A DNA stretch of 64,000 bases from Physcomitrium patens (taxonomy: Eukaryota > Streptophyta > Bryopsida > Funariales > Funariaceae). The notes under the pieces were generated by a model. The model was not told where the DNA came from, did not search any database, and was given only the letters and a program-made list of their open reading frames with translations. The stretch is from NCBI RefSeq assembly GCF_000002425.4, contig NC_037254.1:11100263-11164262 (forward strand). Reading direction: 5' to 3'. This document shows, piece by piece, positions 37,650-51,780 of this stretch (positions are counted from its first letter, which is position 1; each line of letters starts with the position of its first letter). The position numbers were made by a program, and so were the translations under genes.

Positions 37650-37880
37650 AGGAAAATTTGGGCATCACAGGCGGCGGTGTAAGCGCGAGGATGAGATCCT
37701 TCAAAAAAGGATAAAAATGGGGGAGAAAAGAAAAAGGAGCAAAAAAGAATTCTGCCACACAGTGAGCACCAATCCTGGAGCGCGGGAATAGGTGCCTGAG
37801 CTGGCAGGGACTGAACGTGGGTCATGAACACCCCTTTTCTGACGTTTACAGACCACCCTATTCCTGCGTCTGACGTGGCC
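37650..37880. other. Small GC-richer island
   Basis: This short patch includes CGGGAATAGGTGC at 37783-37795 (the inverted match of the 36.8-kb island) and a GACGTGGC box at about 37870. No gene is recognised. Confidence 0.3.
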
Positions 37881-38538
37881 ATCTCCTACTTCTTTAAAGT
37901 TTATTACTTTAATTTTCAAAGCTTTATTACTTTAATTTCTGAACTCATTTCAAATCTCCCTTTCAAAATTAGTAATCCTAACAATATGAATGTGAAGGAG
38001 TTTGAAAATCAAAACTAAATAAAGTGGGCTCTCATTAATAAGGGTCCATTTCTACGAGGAAATCAAAGGGAAAGAAAAGAAAGTGTGATCAGACTTTGAA
38101 GTAATTAGTATAATCTGTCGTTATTTTTGAATTGTGTTTGCTGTCGAGTTTTCCAATAAAAGGAGTATTGGATTGTTATCTAAGAATGGGACTTGGTGTT
38201 GAAACCAATATGGCTGTGGTTCGTGGCTAGAGAATTGAACTCAAGTAAATAATCCATGGCCTAGTGGAGAATGATTCCTCAATATACCACATTTCCAATT
38301 CAAAATTACTTATGACAACTCAATTGATGCTTTTGGGGGATCTCAGGCCAATGAAATAGAGTGATGTTTGTGAAAATGTTTGAATTCTGCAAAAGTTGCA
38401 ACTTGCGCTTATGTTAACTTTAACAACCTATGTCTCATTTTTAATTTTTAATTTTTTGTTTGTTTGACTAGCTTGATTAAAACTCCAGCCACTTTATATC
38501 ATACAATGCCCTCATTACATATGCTAACTTAGTGAGTG

Positions 38539-38541
<3 letters not shown>

Positions 38542-38573
<32 letters not shown>
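38542..38573. repeat. (TA)n microsatellite
   Basis: About sixteen TA units are read directly. Confidence 0.95.
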
Positions 38574-38576
<3 letters not shown>

Positions 38577-39399
38577 ACAAGTAATGACCTTAGACTTATT
38601 TATTTTTGATCTGCTATTGATAATATCTACATGTTATAGAAGGCTCTTTAAATAAAAAACCAATATATGGGTGAAGTCTGTACATACCACTCTTTATTCG
38701 AGGTGAAATTCTTAACACTTAAATTGTAGACTGGTTTGTTTATTTTCATTTATATAAGTTTCAATTTTTTTTATATATAATATTATACATCATGAATGTG
38801 AAAATATTGAAACATGGTAATGTTAAATCCCTCGTTCCATGTTATTTGTATGATTTGTTTTCAAATGCTTTTGATGTTAACGAAAGTTTATGGGTTTCTT
38901 CCACATCAACACTTTCATTCTGTTTGTTTTGTTTTGTTTTGTTTGTATTTGAAACCTCATTTTGTGTCGACTTTGCCTCCCCACAAATTATAATGATCAT
39001 TCTATACATAATTACTTTCAGCTTTATTTAGGCATTTCTTAATAATTGTTGTTATTATTTTCATGCATCACACATGTATATACATACACACATTCACAAG
39101 ATATTTATTGTGAAACAACCCCCAGAACAATATCTACAAGAATTTAAAAAATCATTTACTTAATATGCTCAAATTTGAAGGATAGGGGACTATAATAATT
39201 TATTTATTGTTAATGGGTGCTTTAATTCAAATTTCATCAATCATCTTATTTGGATACATCATGTAGAAGTCTTACAAAAAAATTGTGAAACTGTGAAACT
39301 GCTTGTAGCAACAAGAGAATTGTAGAAAAATCGGTTTTTGATATTCAAATTTTCAGCTCTGCAGTTGATTAATTTAGATTTTTCCCACACCCAAAAATA

Positions 39400-39434
<35 letters not shown>

Positions 39435-40736
39435 TGAATTTAACTTCATTATTTCAAAACTCATTCAATATTTTATGAATGTTCAATACCAGTAAAGGGA
39501 TGTCTTGTAGTTCTATAACGTATACTGCAGGCCCTAATTGGAAAATGCAATTCTTTAGAAAGTACTGTGCTACAGTAACATATCCCCACATTATATATAT
39601 ATATATATATATATGCACACACACATATACACATATACACAGTTTACTGTTTTTCATTATAAAAAATAATAACATTTTGTTAATGGAATCATTCATATTC
39701 ATTGTGGTTTATCTTTGGTATAATACCATTTCTTGACAATATAACTGACCTTCAATATATATATATATATATATATAAATATACCTTTGTGTATTAGTGT
39801 CAATCAGAGTTAATATTGAAAATTCTCATGTATGCATGCATGGAAATTACTTACCATCTGTATGTATATATATATATATATACACACACACTCCTTACTA
39901 CCCATATAACTGATGTCTAATAATATTATTTATGTATTGCAAAAATTAGTAGTTTTTTTTTCCCTTCTTATCCAATTGCATTGATGCATATCCAACCTCT
40001 TTACTTGTTGTATCTTTTTATAAATATTATGTTTGATAAATTTTATTATGGTATATATTCCATACTAGCATTTTTACTTTTGTTATGTCTATATATATAT
40101 ATATATATATATACATTTATATACATTTAATCTTTGACGGATTTATTTGTTGCTTTTGTCACACAATTAGTAATAAATAATTCATCATTGGTCCTTTAGT
40201 CAAAACAGATCATGTTACATATGTTTGATAATATTTATAGCAAGCATTAAGTCTTCATCTCCTTTGTGTTTTATTTTTTTTATTAGATAGGATTGAATTA
40301 AGAAAATTTAATCTGTTAATTTAAAACAACTTTTTGTGTTATTTTTGAGACTATACTCTGCACTATTTTTATTTATTTTTCAGTATAAATTGTTGTTGTT
40401 GTTGTTCTTTTCGTTATTATTATTATTATTATTATTATTTGTTTTATTTAAAAAATAGATTTTTTTACAACAAACCTTTTTGAAGTTTCACTAGACTTAA
40501 TTTACTAAATAATTTTTTTCACTTTACTAAATTGAAAAGGTTTATTTCAATATATTTGACATAAATATTTTACTATATTTGACTTATTGTGCTAATGTGT
40601 ACGCTCTTTTACTTTTGTAAACTGCTTTAGATACTTATCTTGCATAATTTGGAAGATTGTGAATGCTTCTATTTTATATGATTCTGAATTGAGACTCTAG
40701 ATTATGTACATACATACACGCATACACCTCAAATTG

Positions 40737-40772
<36 letters not shown>

Positions 40773-41064
40773 CTTCTATTGACCTACATCATCTAAAGCA
40801 CATAAAATGTTGATACTCTTGTTGATAAAGTTCTGGTTTTTTTATTTACATCTTCGAAATTAAACAACATTAAAATTTAGGTATTTTTCATTTCTTATCC
40901 CTATCTCTTTCCACTAAATATCAATGTTTAACTTTGGTTTTGCTTTAGAATAAAAAGGTTTCTTACCTAGTCTTTAGAATGACATTATTATTAGAATTGT
41001 AATATAAACACTAACATTCTAATTATTGGATTCATTTCTAGCTCTCAACCAAATATTACTACCA

Positions 41065-41065
41065 T

Positions 41066-41110
<45 letters not shown>
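41065..41110. repeat. Compound (CA)n(TA)n microsatellite
   Basis: A CA run of about twelve units passes directly into a TA run of about ten units. Confidence 0.95.
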
Positions 41111-43535
41111 GAAACATTAAAAGAAACACAAAGAGACAAGGTGAAATGCTCACAGGTATTGGAGAAACTGTTGTAGGTAAAGGAATCCAGAAACTTCTGT
41201 GAGAAGTTGTATGCAGGATGGAAGAAGAAGAAGAAGCAGAAATAGAAGCACCAGGCCTTACTGCAATAGCCACCATGAAGTAAATAAGTGATTGTTGCAC
41301 ACACACTTACTCTCTCAACTCAACACACACTTAAACACACACCCACATCTGTGCACAAAGCTTCCATACAACAATGGATAACTGTTATATGTTTGCCAAA
41401 CCCAACAAAGCATCTCAACCCTAGTTCTTTAATCACAAGGTAGCAGCACTTCTACCTGGTCCCCACTGATCATTACTTTTGACAATCCTTCTTGAAAATA
41501 ATTGTTGGTTATTGATTTATGTTCTTACTAAGATGAAGCAAATTAAGACATAATCCAATATAAGGCATTAGGAAGTGTGCAGAGAGGTTGATGGAAGCAA
41601 ATTTTTATCATTTGATTTTACAAATGAAAAAAAAACATTTGTAACATAGCTTTTCAAAATGGTTTTCTAATTATGATGTAGCAGTAGAACATCTCATACA
41701 ATCATAAAAAAATAAAATAAAATGTGACCTCAAATAATTAAATGACAGGCACAAGTAAAAACCTCAATCAATACTGAAGATGTTGTGTTGTTACAGCATC
41801 TGAGGCCTTTCCCCAACTTCAAATAAAGTCACAAAAAAGTGTATTAACATTGTGAAGAACACCCCTCTATCACTGCTTAGTATTTGGAATAACAAAAGGA
41901 TGCTGATATTTTGAAGCATGTAAAGCCAATTGGAACACCAAGCTCTGCATCTTTGGGAAAAAGTAAATAAATACTAAATATCATCACCTACAAAATGTAT
42001 GTATTTTTCACAACTATAATCTTATGGATGAGAACTCAAAAACAAAATAATGTAAAATTAATTAATTTTTTTTCCATGAGTTTCATGAGTTATCTTTGGA
42101 TTTCTAGGGAAGTCACTTGTATTTTCATAATTATGCTTCGAAATTGGTATTACACTTCCAATACACTTTCTTACATTGTATCAAAACTTGGTGCCTTAGA
42201 TTGCTCAAATTGCTTTAATGAGGTTCTTAGCAAGTCATGGCCTTTCAAATGTGGCCTTTCAATAACTTTTGAACTACAAAAAATAATATAGAAATTGTGG
42301 ACTTTCTTGAAAAGTGGTGAATCTGTTTTGAGCCTAATCCAGAAATTAACTTTCTTTGGGTAACTTAGAAGAAGCAATGCTAATAAAGAACATAATTAAA
42401 TGTTCAAAAATACTTTGGAGAGTCTTTGGTTAGACCTTAATCCTACTTCTGTAGGGGAACAAGAATTGGAAGTCAACAACATGAACAAATAATGAAAACA
42501 GATTTTAGATTTCAGCTTGGGAAGACAATATTAAATCTTTTTGGAGAATGCATTTTAGGAATCAAACAAAAAATTAACATAAAATAAAGTAAAATGCAAG
42601 ATTAGTGGAACACATTAGCGAGTTTAGAGGCTCATGCAAACTTATGAAGTAATTTTTTACTTTGAAAATTTTAATTTTTAATTTTAATTTTAATTTTTTT
42701 CATTTTGTTTTTGTAATTTTTTAGTTGAACTTTTTGATAGATGCTTGTGGCATAATTCCACATGAACTCAATTATATGAATGTGAATGAATATAAATAAT
42801 AAAATAAAGAAATAAATACCTAGTACGTACCTTATATTCATGAAGGAAAATAAGTATTACATTACAAAAAAATGATGGTTACTGTTGGCATCTTTCGAAG
42901 GGAGAAAAGCAATATGAGTTTATAAAGGTCCACAGAAGGTCATTTTGAAAAACTTTTAACACTCTGTGTTAACTATTGCTTTGATAAAGTTTTTTTTTTT
43001 AAAAATAAAAAATGAAGATAATATTATATGATATGTAGATGTGGATTAGATGCATGTAAGCAGGCAATTTCAGTCATAATTTACAAATCCAAGGTTTCTA
43101 CCCACAGGTATTGGAAAATAAAAATATAATAAAATAACATACTCAAACCACACAATAAACTTTGGAAGATGTATAAAAAGTAGAAAACTTTAAACCTAAT
43201 ATATTTGTAGCTTGAAGAACAATATTTGTGCAACCAAAATTATAGCAAATGTGAATTTAAAGCTTGCAAAAAAATACTTATTAGAAGAGGCTAATTTTAA
43301 GGTACTAGTTAGTATAATTTGGTTCACTCAAAAATAGAAATTTAAATTGATATTGCATATGTAATGAAAGTTGTTAGTTGGTACACAACAAATGTTGACC
43401 AAAAAATATTGAGCAGTAGCTGAAAACATTTTTTGATCTTTAAAAGGCACATCAGATCATGTATCTCAGAAAAAAAATAGGATAAGAAAAAACTCTAAAT
43501 GTTTGTTAAAATTTTAATTTGTATTCGAAAAAATC

Positions 43536-43537
<2 letters not shown>

Positions 43538-43570
<33 letters not shown>
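43538..43570. repeat. (TA)n microsatellite
   Basis: About sixteen TA units are followed by CA-rich sequence, about 1.3 kb downstream (minus strand) of the SEC24 stop codon. Confidence 0.95.
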
Positions 43571-43578
<8 letters not shown>

Positions 43579-43779
43579 ACATATACACACTTATATGAAA
43601 CATCGAGCCTTGGATTTAAAACTCCAAAATTACCCCAGATTATTGAAGTTGAAATTCAAGCTAAGCAGCCCAATAAATCTAAAGTTACTGTTGCAAAGAT
43701 ATTTTAAAATAGTGTCATTAAAATAATTCTCCAGTTGTGTATGTATGTGTTTGGATAGCTATTTTTCAACAAAATTTCC

Positions 43780-44883
43780 TACCGTGCTTCGGAGTTGCTT
43801 GGTCCAACTGGGATGAATTCACATTGGATGCAAGTTTGGGGTCCATACGTAGCATGACGTCGGAGATGCTCTTACTAAGTTGGTAAAACAAATCCACTCA
43901 CTGAATCAAGAATCCAAATACAATACAGAATTATTCAAAATTCAATGTTTAATATTTTGCTGCACCTTTGCCTTCAGTGCACAAATACCTCACCCTAACA
44001 TTCTTCCAATTTTAAAAAAAACTTAACATTGGCAATTAAGAAATGTCTTTCTCCACTAATTGTAAGATGATGTGAAGCGATATCTGCTTCTCGCAGCTGT
44101 AATAAACGCGCAACTAATAAAAATAAGCCATTCACCTCAACCCAACCTGATACGGTAACATAAGGTTACCTCCTCCCCACTACCATCCCTGCAAAACACT
44201 GGCATCGAGATCATAGTGCGTGGGAAAATGTACCAAAAGTCAGTTGATGATCGTCTCCCAGATCCTCCATTCGGTCAAAGATGAGCATAGTACTACTTGC
44301 TACAACTCAAATATTGGAGTCAAGGCAACTCTTCATAAGCAATCTAAAAATTACGTATAAAACAGCCAGCAACAGTTCTTACACCTAATTCAAAAGGCAG
44401 TAAAGGCTGAAACCTTTAGATTACACGCCTGAGTGTAAGCAACTATAATTTTATTAACACTTCTGCAGCTACACACGGCACATAACCCTGAACCTGGGCA
44501 CAATATGTACGGAAGGACGAAAACTGGAACCCAACGTCAAGAAGAGCACTCTCAAGTAATTACACCATCCAACCCCTAGGGACTTGTACACACACCTACA
44601 GCTCCACAGCAATGTTGTGACTAGTTGAATAGAGGGTGTGGGACGCCAATCGCATCGTAAAAATAGCCCGAATTTAGAAAATTGTATACTACCTCGTTGT
44701 GAGAGCCCGATCGCAGCAGCTCAAAGGTGAGCACACTGCACAATGAAGCATCTCCACTCGATGTCAACTAACGATACCCACTACAGTGATTCGCAACCTA
44801 CATATGGTACCTGATTTGAGTGAACCTGAGGAACAAATTGACCGTAGCGCTTGATTAAAGTGGCAAATCTGGTTAAAAACCTC
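43780..44883 (-). other. Probable 3' UTR/flank of SEC24
   Basis: This GC-richer sequence continues about 1.1 kb past the SEC24 stop codon without open coding structure, then gives way to AT-rich DNA. An AATAAA signal on the minus strand occurs at 44449-44454, about 430 bp after the stop, and is a plausible polyadenylation signal. No other gene is seen. Confidence 0.4.
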
Positions 44884-47800
44884 CTATGATAGCTGCGAAA
44901 CCTGGCGATAAATCTGGACTACAAACTCAGCATATCCATTGGCCCCAGCAGTTCGATCCTCGAGTAAATTAGACAGCATAAAAGTTCCTTCTCTGGGTTG
45001 TTCCCCTTGCCTAACTACTGTACAAAGTTGATATACAGCTGGACAACTTTGTCGTAGTGCTTGCAAAACTGACATCAACCGTTTCGAGATTGCGGTCTCC
45101 TGTTCCACTACGGCAATCTGTATTCATATTGAACAGAAACAACGTCAAATCAAACCAGCTTAATGGCTTGCGTTAGAAGGGAGATGAACTAATTAGAGCC
45201 TCACTAGGGAGAAAATTGTCTGTCTGCTCGACAATTGCGGATAATATGTAGGTAGAGGATAGGAGAGAGGCCATGAAGCTAAGAACTGTGCACATTCCAT
45301 TTACAACAACATATTCATAGCAGGTACTGATTAACGAAGCATGACCAAACCGCAATCTAAATACCGCTTAGCATATCAGACTGAGCCTTACCACTGACTC
45401 CAGGTCCGAAAGCAAAGGCTTTGGGTACACCACAAACAATAGTATAGGGGTAGGACCAACCTGGGAAGAATCAGCAGTGAATGCGACCTCAGGTCCGAGC
45501 AAATCTTTAACAAATTCTGTAGGCAAACCCTTCCCTAACCATAATACAAATCGCAACCCATCATTTAACAGAAACGCTCCACGTGGGTCCAGATTTCCAG
45601 AAGAAACTGCCAGAGGTGTAGGCAATCCCGCAAGACCATCAGCTTTCGGACCCTGAAGATGATAGGCAACATATGACGACAAGTCAGTTATTAGAATTTC
45701 ATAAGTAATCCATATATCGAACTCAGCTCAATCAGCAAAAGATAATTAGTTTAGGTGTACCCATACTGCACCTAGTCGACATACAGAAAAGATAGCCATA
45801 ACCGGAGCAAGAGTACCATTCAAATCATCCCTGTAACATAGCGGTCAAGCCAGGGAATCACCTGAATAAGGTACTCATCCAGACGAATAAGTGATGGATA
45901 CAGCAACTTCAACAGTCTTGGTATGGACATGGTCATAATTTCGAATCCCATTGCTGATCTTTCATCAGGTGTGCAATCTCCAAAGCCCCCTCGAAGTGCT
46001 AAGCTTTTCAGTATAGCAAGAGTGTAAATCGGAAGCAGTTTCAGACTCTCTGGGTAGATCAGCCTGTTGCTGCTCCGATGTTGAACTGAGAGCAACTTAC
46101 TGTACTCCCGCAAGCTTCGCACCAACCGTTGCTGGCAAGCTTGACGAGCATCTTCAAGTTTTGTTTGCAAAGTCTTCTCAACAGCTGCGCACACCAGAAA
46201 GCAGTCACATACAGTGAAAGTAATAACACGTGACTTGAAAACCACGACGATACAGGCAAACTAACTACCAGACAGGATTTAACTCAAGCCACAAAGAGGT
46301 TCGCAACAGGAAAACCGCCATCTCTTTCTTCGCTCGAGATCACTGGAGAACAAAGGACTGAAATTCGAATTTATACAATGTCGAGGATTTCTGTCTTTGA
46401 ATTGATTTCAAACAATAGCTTAAAGAAGAGCATATACACTCACCAAGCCTGCTCATCAGAAATGTGATAGCATCTACATCAGCTGCTTTATATAGTTCCA
46501 AGAGATCCTTTACTACAGGAGTGGCCATGGTATGGACTCTTATCCTACGCTCTCCTATTGACGACGTGTATCTGTCGCATCATGAGTCAAGGCAACATAC
46601 GGTAGGAAAGATAAATTCAAACCAATTATCGTTTATTTCCTTACTCACAGCTCAAGTCATAACCCACCTTCTACCACCCGAGTTCAGGATGATTACTCAA
46701 ACACAATTCAACCATGAACTGCTTCACTTCACATTCCAAGTCGCGGTTGTAATGTGTGCGACCCAAAATTCCCAAGAAATGCAACAATAAGCACACATGG
46801 AACTGCTTAGGAACCACAGCGTGCCCGAAGCGCACAAGAGCACACGAAAGAAGTGTAAAGAATACAATAAAGTCAGACATGGTAAACAATCGGCACAATT
46901 GTACGGCAGGTGGATACAGCAGAGCAACTTGGAAGTAGATTGTCTGCAAGGGCAACACAGTGTCTTCAAGCTGCAGCTGCATAGCAAAAGCCTTGTCGCA
47001 ATCCACAGCAGGAAGGGCCATAAGGTCTGCACTTCGTAGCATGAAGTGTCCGTGAAACGTTGAGAACCGCACTCCTGATCGACAGCACAAAGTACCGCTA
47101 AGAATCAAATATTAAAAGAATAATAATTACTGCACAACTAACAAATTATGCTCAAGCCTAATACCAGAATATAAGTCTAGAACGAGAAATAATATCTCGT
47201 GTCTTAAAGCAGAGCATTAAGCGGCAGTAAATCACAAACTCATGACATGTTTCAGATACCTTTTCCACATCGAATTCTCATCACAGCCTCCCATGCCGTT
47301 TCTCTTGAAAGATCTCGAGTAAGGTCATAGCTGAACTTCTCCCCATGAAACCGGGCCTGGAAGGCAGGATAGTAATACACTTGCCCTCCAGTGTATTTTG
47401 GGAGCACACCTGTCATACAAAAACTCAACAAAATTTCAATAACATATACAGATTGAGCAATTGTACTAATCATCATCGCGATGACATCCCAGTGATCACT
47501 TCTCAAAATACCGAACCGTGCCGTCCTTTTTAGGTTGAAACGTCAACGACCAGTAGAACCAGAGCATAAAATTAGAAATAAGCTCTAAGGATGATAATTG
47601 CGGGGACTCACCTAAAGAAGCTACATCTGCGTAACGTTCACCAAAAATATAGGTGTCCACAGCGATTTGGTACTTTGAAAAATCCGCAGCCATTTGTTTA
47701 TAGAAGTGTTCCTCAGAGACACGAAGAAGACACTCTTTCTCGGTTCCATAAATGAGAGGATTATCACCTCGTAGTTTCAGCCTTCCAGAACCAAGGGAGG

Positions 47801-50800
47801 GTAAAGTACTCTGGAAAAGGAGCAATTTCCCTCCCAGCTGACTCTGCAGTATCGATTCCACCCCAAAGATCACTAATCTCCATGAACCAGTTACAAAACT
47901 AAACATCGAGGGCTTTATGTAAAATTTGAAAAAAAACTTCGACAATACGATACGATTGAGAAACATCCATAAACTCCACAAACACACAAACAAACAAACA
48001 AACAACACCATTAATTGCGACACGAACAACCACCCAGCATTTGGTGACTGAAACGTACCATGACCATGAAAGTCGCCTTTAGAGCTGGCCCAAGAGCTGA
48101 CTCAATGGTGAGATTTTTCTCGAACATAGAAGGTAAACTATCAAGCAGGGCGTCCACAACGGTCCGTGACTCTGACAGATTTACCAGCAAATCGTCGGGA
48201 AGTGGTAAGAAAGGATCATCAAGGTCCGCAACCACCATCATTTGCGGTTGAGTTAATGAAGACTGCGATGTCCAATCAACAGACATAAATTAGTAATGAG
48301 GAAGAATGAAGATATCGCAATACAACTCTCTGCAAACTAGGGACAACAGACCTGCCACTAAAGCCGTATGACTAGGTCAGTCTGAACCAAAGTAGCATCA
48401 TACATAAAACCGTGTTCAATACATCAAACTCTGAACATCTCCACACTCGTCGTACCAACTCAAGGCACTAAATAAGACCAACACAATTAAGTAACATTCT
48501 TTCAAAAACAAAATGTCATAGTATTGATTTACTTCTCGTTCGAACCCTTTCCAAATCGAATTCACAAACAAGACGCGGAAATAGTAACTCCCTTCTTGAC
48601 ATTAAAGAGCCATTTTCATTGCTCACCTTAAGATTGTAGAAATGCAGAGTGCTGTCAAACGTCACAAACCCAATCTGTGTCCTAGGAAACCCTGGTAGCT
48701 TGTCCAATGATGCTTTGATTGTCTCTGCAGCAACCTTCGCCAACCCGGCCATACTCGGTTCAACCCACCTTATTTCTCATCCACAGAATTTTGATTCGTA
48801 CAGTTTCCGCACAAAGTGCTACATTAACCTTCTTCACATGAGGGAACATCAACAACATTACTTGTGACCATCACAAAAGTATTCTAAAACTAGTAATTTT
48901 ATTATGGACGAAAGGACGAGGGACCGTTTACCTTGATCATCCCAGACTTCACAGCAGACAGGGAGACATCGATGAGGAAGAAGTACACGGGCGGCATCGG
49001 TGGCCGCACCATGTACTCAGTTGGAGCGACAAACTCCACACTACCACGAGAAAGCTCTGGCCTTTCATCTGCATCTCGCCGCCGTCCGTTCTCATCCAGA
49101 GGACAATAGTAGTCCACAGGAACTGCAATCAAATTCATTATCTTTGGTAAACACGCGAGCGTTCGCTAAAGATATTGAACCGCTTCTCAATTGCCACAAA
49201 TCCTGAACAAGTCAGGCTAAAAGTCCACCTGCAACTCGACGGCAGAAAATTCTACTCCTGTCCACTCGCTTTCAGACTGATGAAAATCGCTAATTACTTC
49301 AAACCCACCTTCATTTAGCAGTGAACACACGTTGCAACGCCACCGACGCCCCCCGTCCGTAAACATGACAAATGCATTAATGTATGTACGACAGCGTCGA
49401 CACCTCACTATAGTACCTACAAAATTCACCACAGGAACCTCCTCCTACAGCGAAATAAGTGGAACAATCGGTAAGCATACATTGCCATAGCCACATCAGA
49501 TACCACAACTCATGAAAACGAAAATGTGAAACTACGTAACATGATAATCTACTCATTGCAATGGAATAGCAAATGCTTCACTGTCCTGATACAACACTAA
49601 AGTAACCATCATTCCAATAAATCGTATATTTTAATCACAAAAGCAGCATGAAAAAACGAGTGCAGATAGCTCACAAAGTATATGCAAATATGAAAGATCA
49701 ATCATCACTAATTGGTGGCATAGAGTTCCAGTAGCGTACCCCGGGTGGTGCCTCCGCGAGGGGGTGAACGACAGCTCCCAGAGGCAAGTACCATCGAGAC
49801 GCTAAAGACTGAGCATTAGGCATGGCATTGGTTGTAAGACGCAAGTATCGAGGATGACAATTCAGGTTCCCACTTGGTTTTACTTCCTCCGCTCCGTCAA
49901 GCGGTCTTGGAAGTGTGGCTGGGTCTACGGTGATGTCTGGTGATCCAAGTACCGATACCAAAGCAAGCGATTGAAAATCTTCGACTAAACCTTGTGCTTG
50001 AGGGTAATTTCCACCATACGAGCTTGCTGGTGGTGGGTGGCTGTACTTACCCACTTGCCCATCACTGTACTGCCCTGGTATCGGCGGAGGAGGTGGTCCA
50101 CCGTAAAAGCCTTGTGACAAGGGAGGAGCTCCATATTGAGGAAGATTCAAAGAAGAAAACTGAGGAGGTTGTGGAATAGTCGATGAAGACTTCGGCGACT
50201 GGGGCATGGAATTGTATTGTTGTCCCTCCGATACTGACTGCTGTGATGGCGATCCAAACTGAACACCTGGAGGTGGAAGAGCCTGTGAGGGGTTGCTGAA
50301 CGTGGGCCTGCCGCCTGAAGGTGGAGGGAAAACTCCGGAGGGTGGTGGAGGGCCAGGATATGCAGGGAATCTAGTTGGAGAACCATACCCTGGCCCCTGA
50401 GCGGGTCCTCCAACACCACCAGCTGAACCAGAGCGAGGACTCCCCTGAGAGTTTTCTTGACCAGATAGAGCCACAGATGCTAAATTTGATGGTGAAAATG
50501 AAGAGGGAGGTAGAAAAGCACCTGAAGGACCTGCCATGGGCAGACCTCCAGGAGGCGGAGGCCTGGCAAATCGTGGAGGGGATGGACCAGACACGGGGGG
50601 TGCAGTTTGGGATGGCTGAAAACCGGCGGGGGGGCCTCCTGGAGGGTAAGCTGATGGAGGTCCAGCCAATAAAGGATTCTGACGTGCATCTGCTAGGATT
50701 TTAGGTGGTCCGGGAGGTTGGCCTGGAACATGTGGTCGGAACTGAGGACCAGGAGGACCAGGAGGACCACGTTGCCATGGCAGTGGTCCAGATCCAGGTC

Positions 50801-50812
50801 CAGGTATTGAAC
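44884..50812 (-). CDS. SEC24: SEC24 COPII coat cargo-adaptor subunit (5' end missing)
   Basis: Twelve exons join in phase with GT-AG introns: 50812-49740, 49444-49309, 49122-48932, 48734-48627, 48262-48059, 47843-47612, 47409-47260, 47074-46918, 46571-46444, 46184-45862, 45652-45461 and 45117-44884 (stop). They give about 1041 residues, close to the roughly 1040 of plant SEC24A. Order: a Pro/Gly/Ser-rich disordered N-terminus (exon 1 shown), a CxxC...CxxC zinc finger (CRRCRTY, then CNVCSLLN) in the second exon, the trunk ([20 protein letters not shown]-type segment; GGQVYYYP), beta-sandwich and helical parts ([22 protein letters not shown]), and a gelsolin-like C-terminal domain ending near [12 protein letters not shown]24 pairs with SEC23 on the ER and selects cargo for Golgi-bound vesicles. 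The first visible exon starts with a partial codon, so a short first exon with the ATG lies in or beyond the gap at 50960-51059. The acceptor of exon 48734 has a weak pyrimidine tract. Confidence 0.95.
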
Positions 50813-50959
50813 CTGCATGAACAACAGGAAATCATACTGATCAAGAAAAAACTGACGAAACTAGGAAGGTGTCGGGAAGGAATTGCAACCAGCAATCTGT
50901 TAGAATTGAACGCGATTTACAGTAGATGATGCAACTATGTAGAGAGAAAAAAAAAATAA

Positions 50960-51059
50960 NNNNNNNNNNNNNNNNNNNNNNNNNNNNNNNNNNNNNNNNN
51001 NNNNNNNNNNNNNNNNNNNNNNNNNNNNNNNNNNNNNNNNNNNNNNNNNNNNNNNNNNN
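50960..51059. other. Assembly gap of 100 N
   Basis: Exactly 100 N residues are present, the usual placeholder for a gap of unknown size. It falls about 150 bp upstream of the first visible SEC24 exon and probably hides the start codon and first splice donor. Confidence 0.98.
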
Positions 51060-51360
51060 GGGCACAACCAGAACCCTGTCGTGGGACCCCGATGTCGATC
51101 AAGGAACACACATGCCTATTTTGTGTCGTCGCTTCCAGGTTCCAAGACTCTGACTCCTCCCATTCCCTCACCCACTCACTCGCTCACTCGCTTCATCACT
51201 AAGTCTCCGATCTCTGCCACGCTGGTCTGTGCTCGTGGTCGGCAATGCTAGCTAGGGTTGCAAGATGCTCGCTCGTTCTATCTCCGATTCCACCACGCGG
51301 TGCTATTTAGGGTTCCGTGCTCTCAGGTCGACCATCGTCGTCTTCCGCAAGGCAGAGTAA
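51060..51360 (-). promoter_or_regulatory. Likely SEC24 5' UTR/promoter
   Basis: This GC-richer DNA upstream of the gap contains CTCACTCACTCGCT-type repeats (51165-51195), typical of plant leaders. No conserved SEC24 N-terminal sequence is seen here; a minus-strand frame entering the gap (51171 downward) is open but unrecognised. Beyond 51360 the sequence turns AT-rich. Confidence 0.4.
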
Positions 51361-51722
51361 GTGTAGCATTTATTGCTCACATGGATTAATGTGTTGTGTC
51401 CCACCTCTAGGCCTTTCCACTCTCTGACAGTTGCAGCCTAAACTTTTATATCTTCCAATATTGACAGTCAATACTTGAAATTATACTCTCCTAAATAATA
51501 ATAGATAATCTTGGCATATATCACTGAAGCTTGTATAATTTCATTATTCCATTTTAGGTTATATTGCGCAAGAAACGATTCCTTAGTTTTGTTTCATTTG
51601 TCCTTCTTTTTATTATCTTGTTTTTTAGAAATATGTGTGTGAAGGCAAGCTTAGATATAATTATTATCTTGTTTATTTCTATTAATTTTATGAAGTTGTA
51701 TAATTACAGAGCTATAGAAATA

Positions 51723-51724
<2 letters not shown>

Positions 51725-51765
<41 letters not shown>

Positions 51766-51780
51766 TATATATAAATATAT
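51725..51780. repeat. Imperfect (TA)n microsatellite
   Basis: About 50 bp of TA repeats with AAT interruptions towards the right end. Confidence 0.9.

Larger units (their letters stand above)
37880..43780. other. AT-rich intergenic region
   Basis: No gene is recognised on either strand. It is rich in (TA)n and (TA)n(CA)n microsatellites (38542-38573, 39403-39435, 39593-39625, 39757-39776, 39863-39890, 40091-40113, 40738-40765, 41065-41110, 43538-43570) and (ATT)n at 40416-40439. Predicted frames here mostly read through these repeats. Confidence 0.55.

Noticed and set aside
39479-39736. Open frames running through TA/CA repeats (also 41019-41306, 43499-43726, 29783-29968)
   Set aside because: The translated Tyr-Ile or Val-Cys repeats come from the microsatellites. 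There is no independent coding evidence.
46797-47039. Plus-strand open frame inside the SEC24 locus
   Set aside because: It is antisense to a SEC24 exon and intron whose minus-strand reading is clearly conserved.
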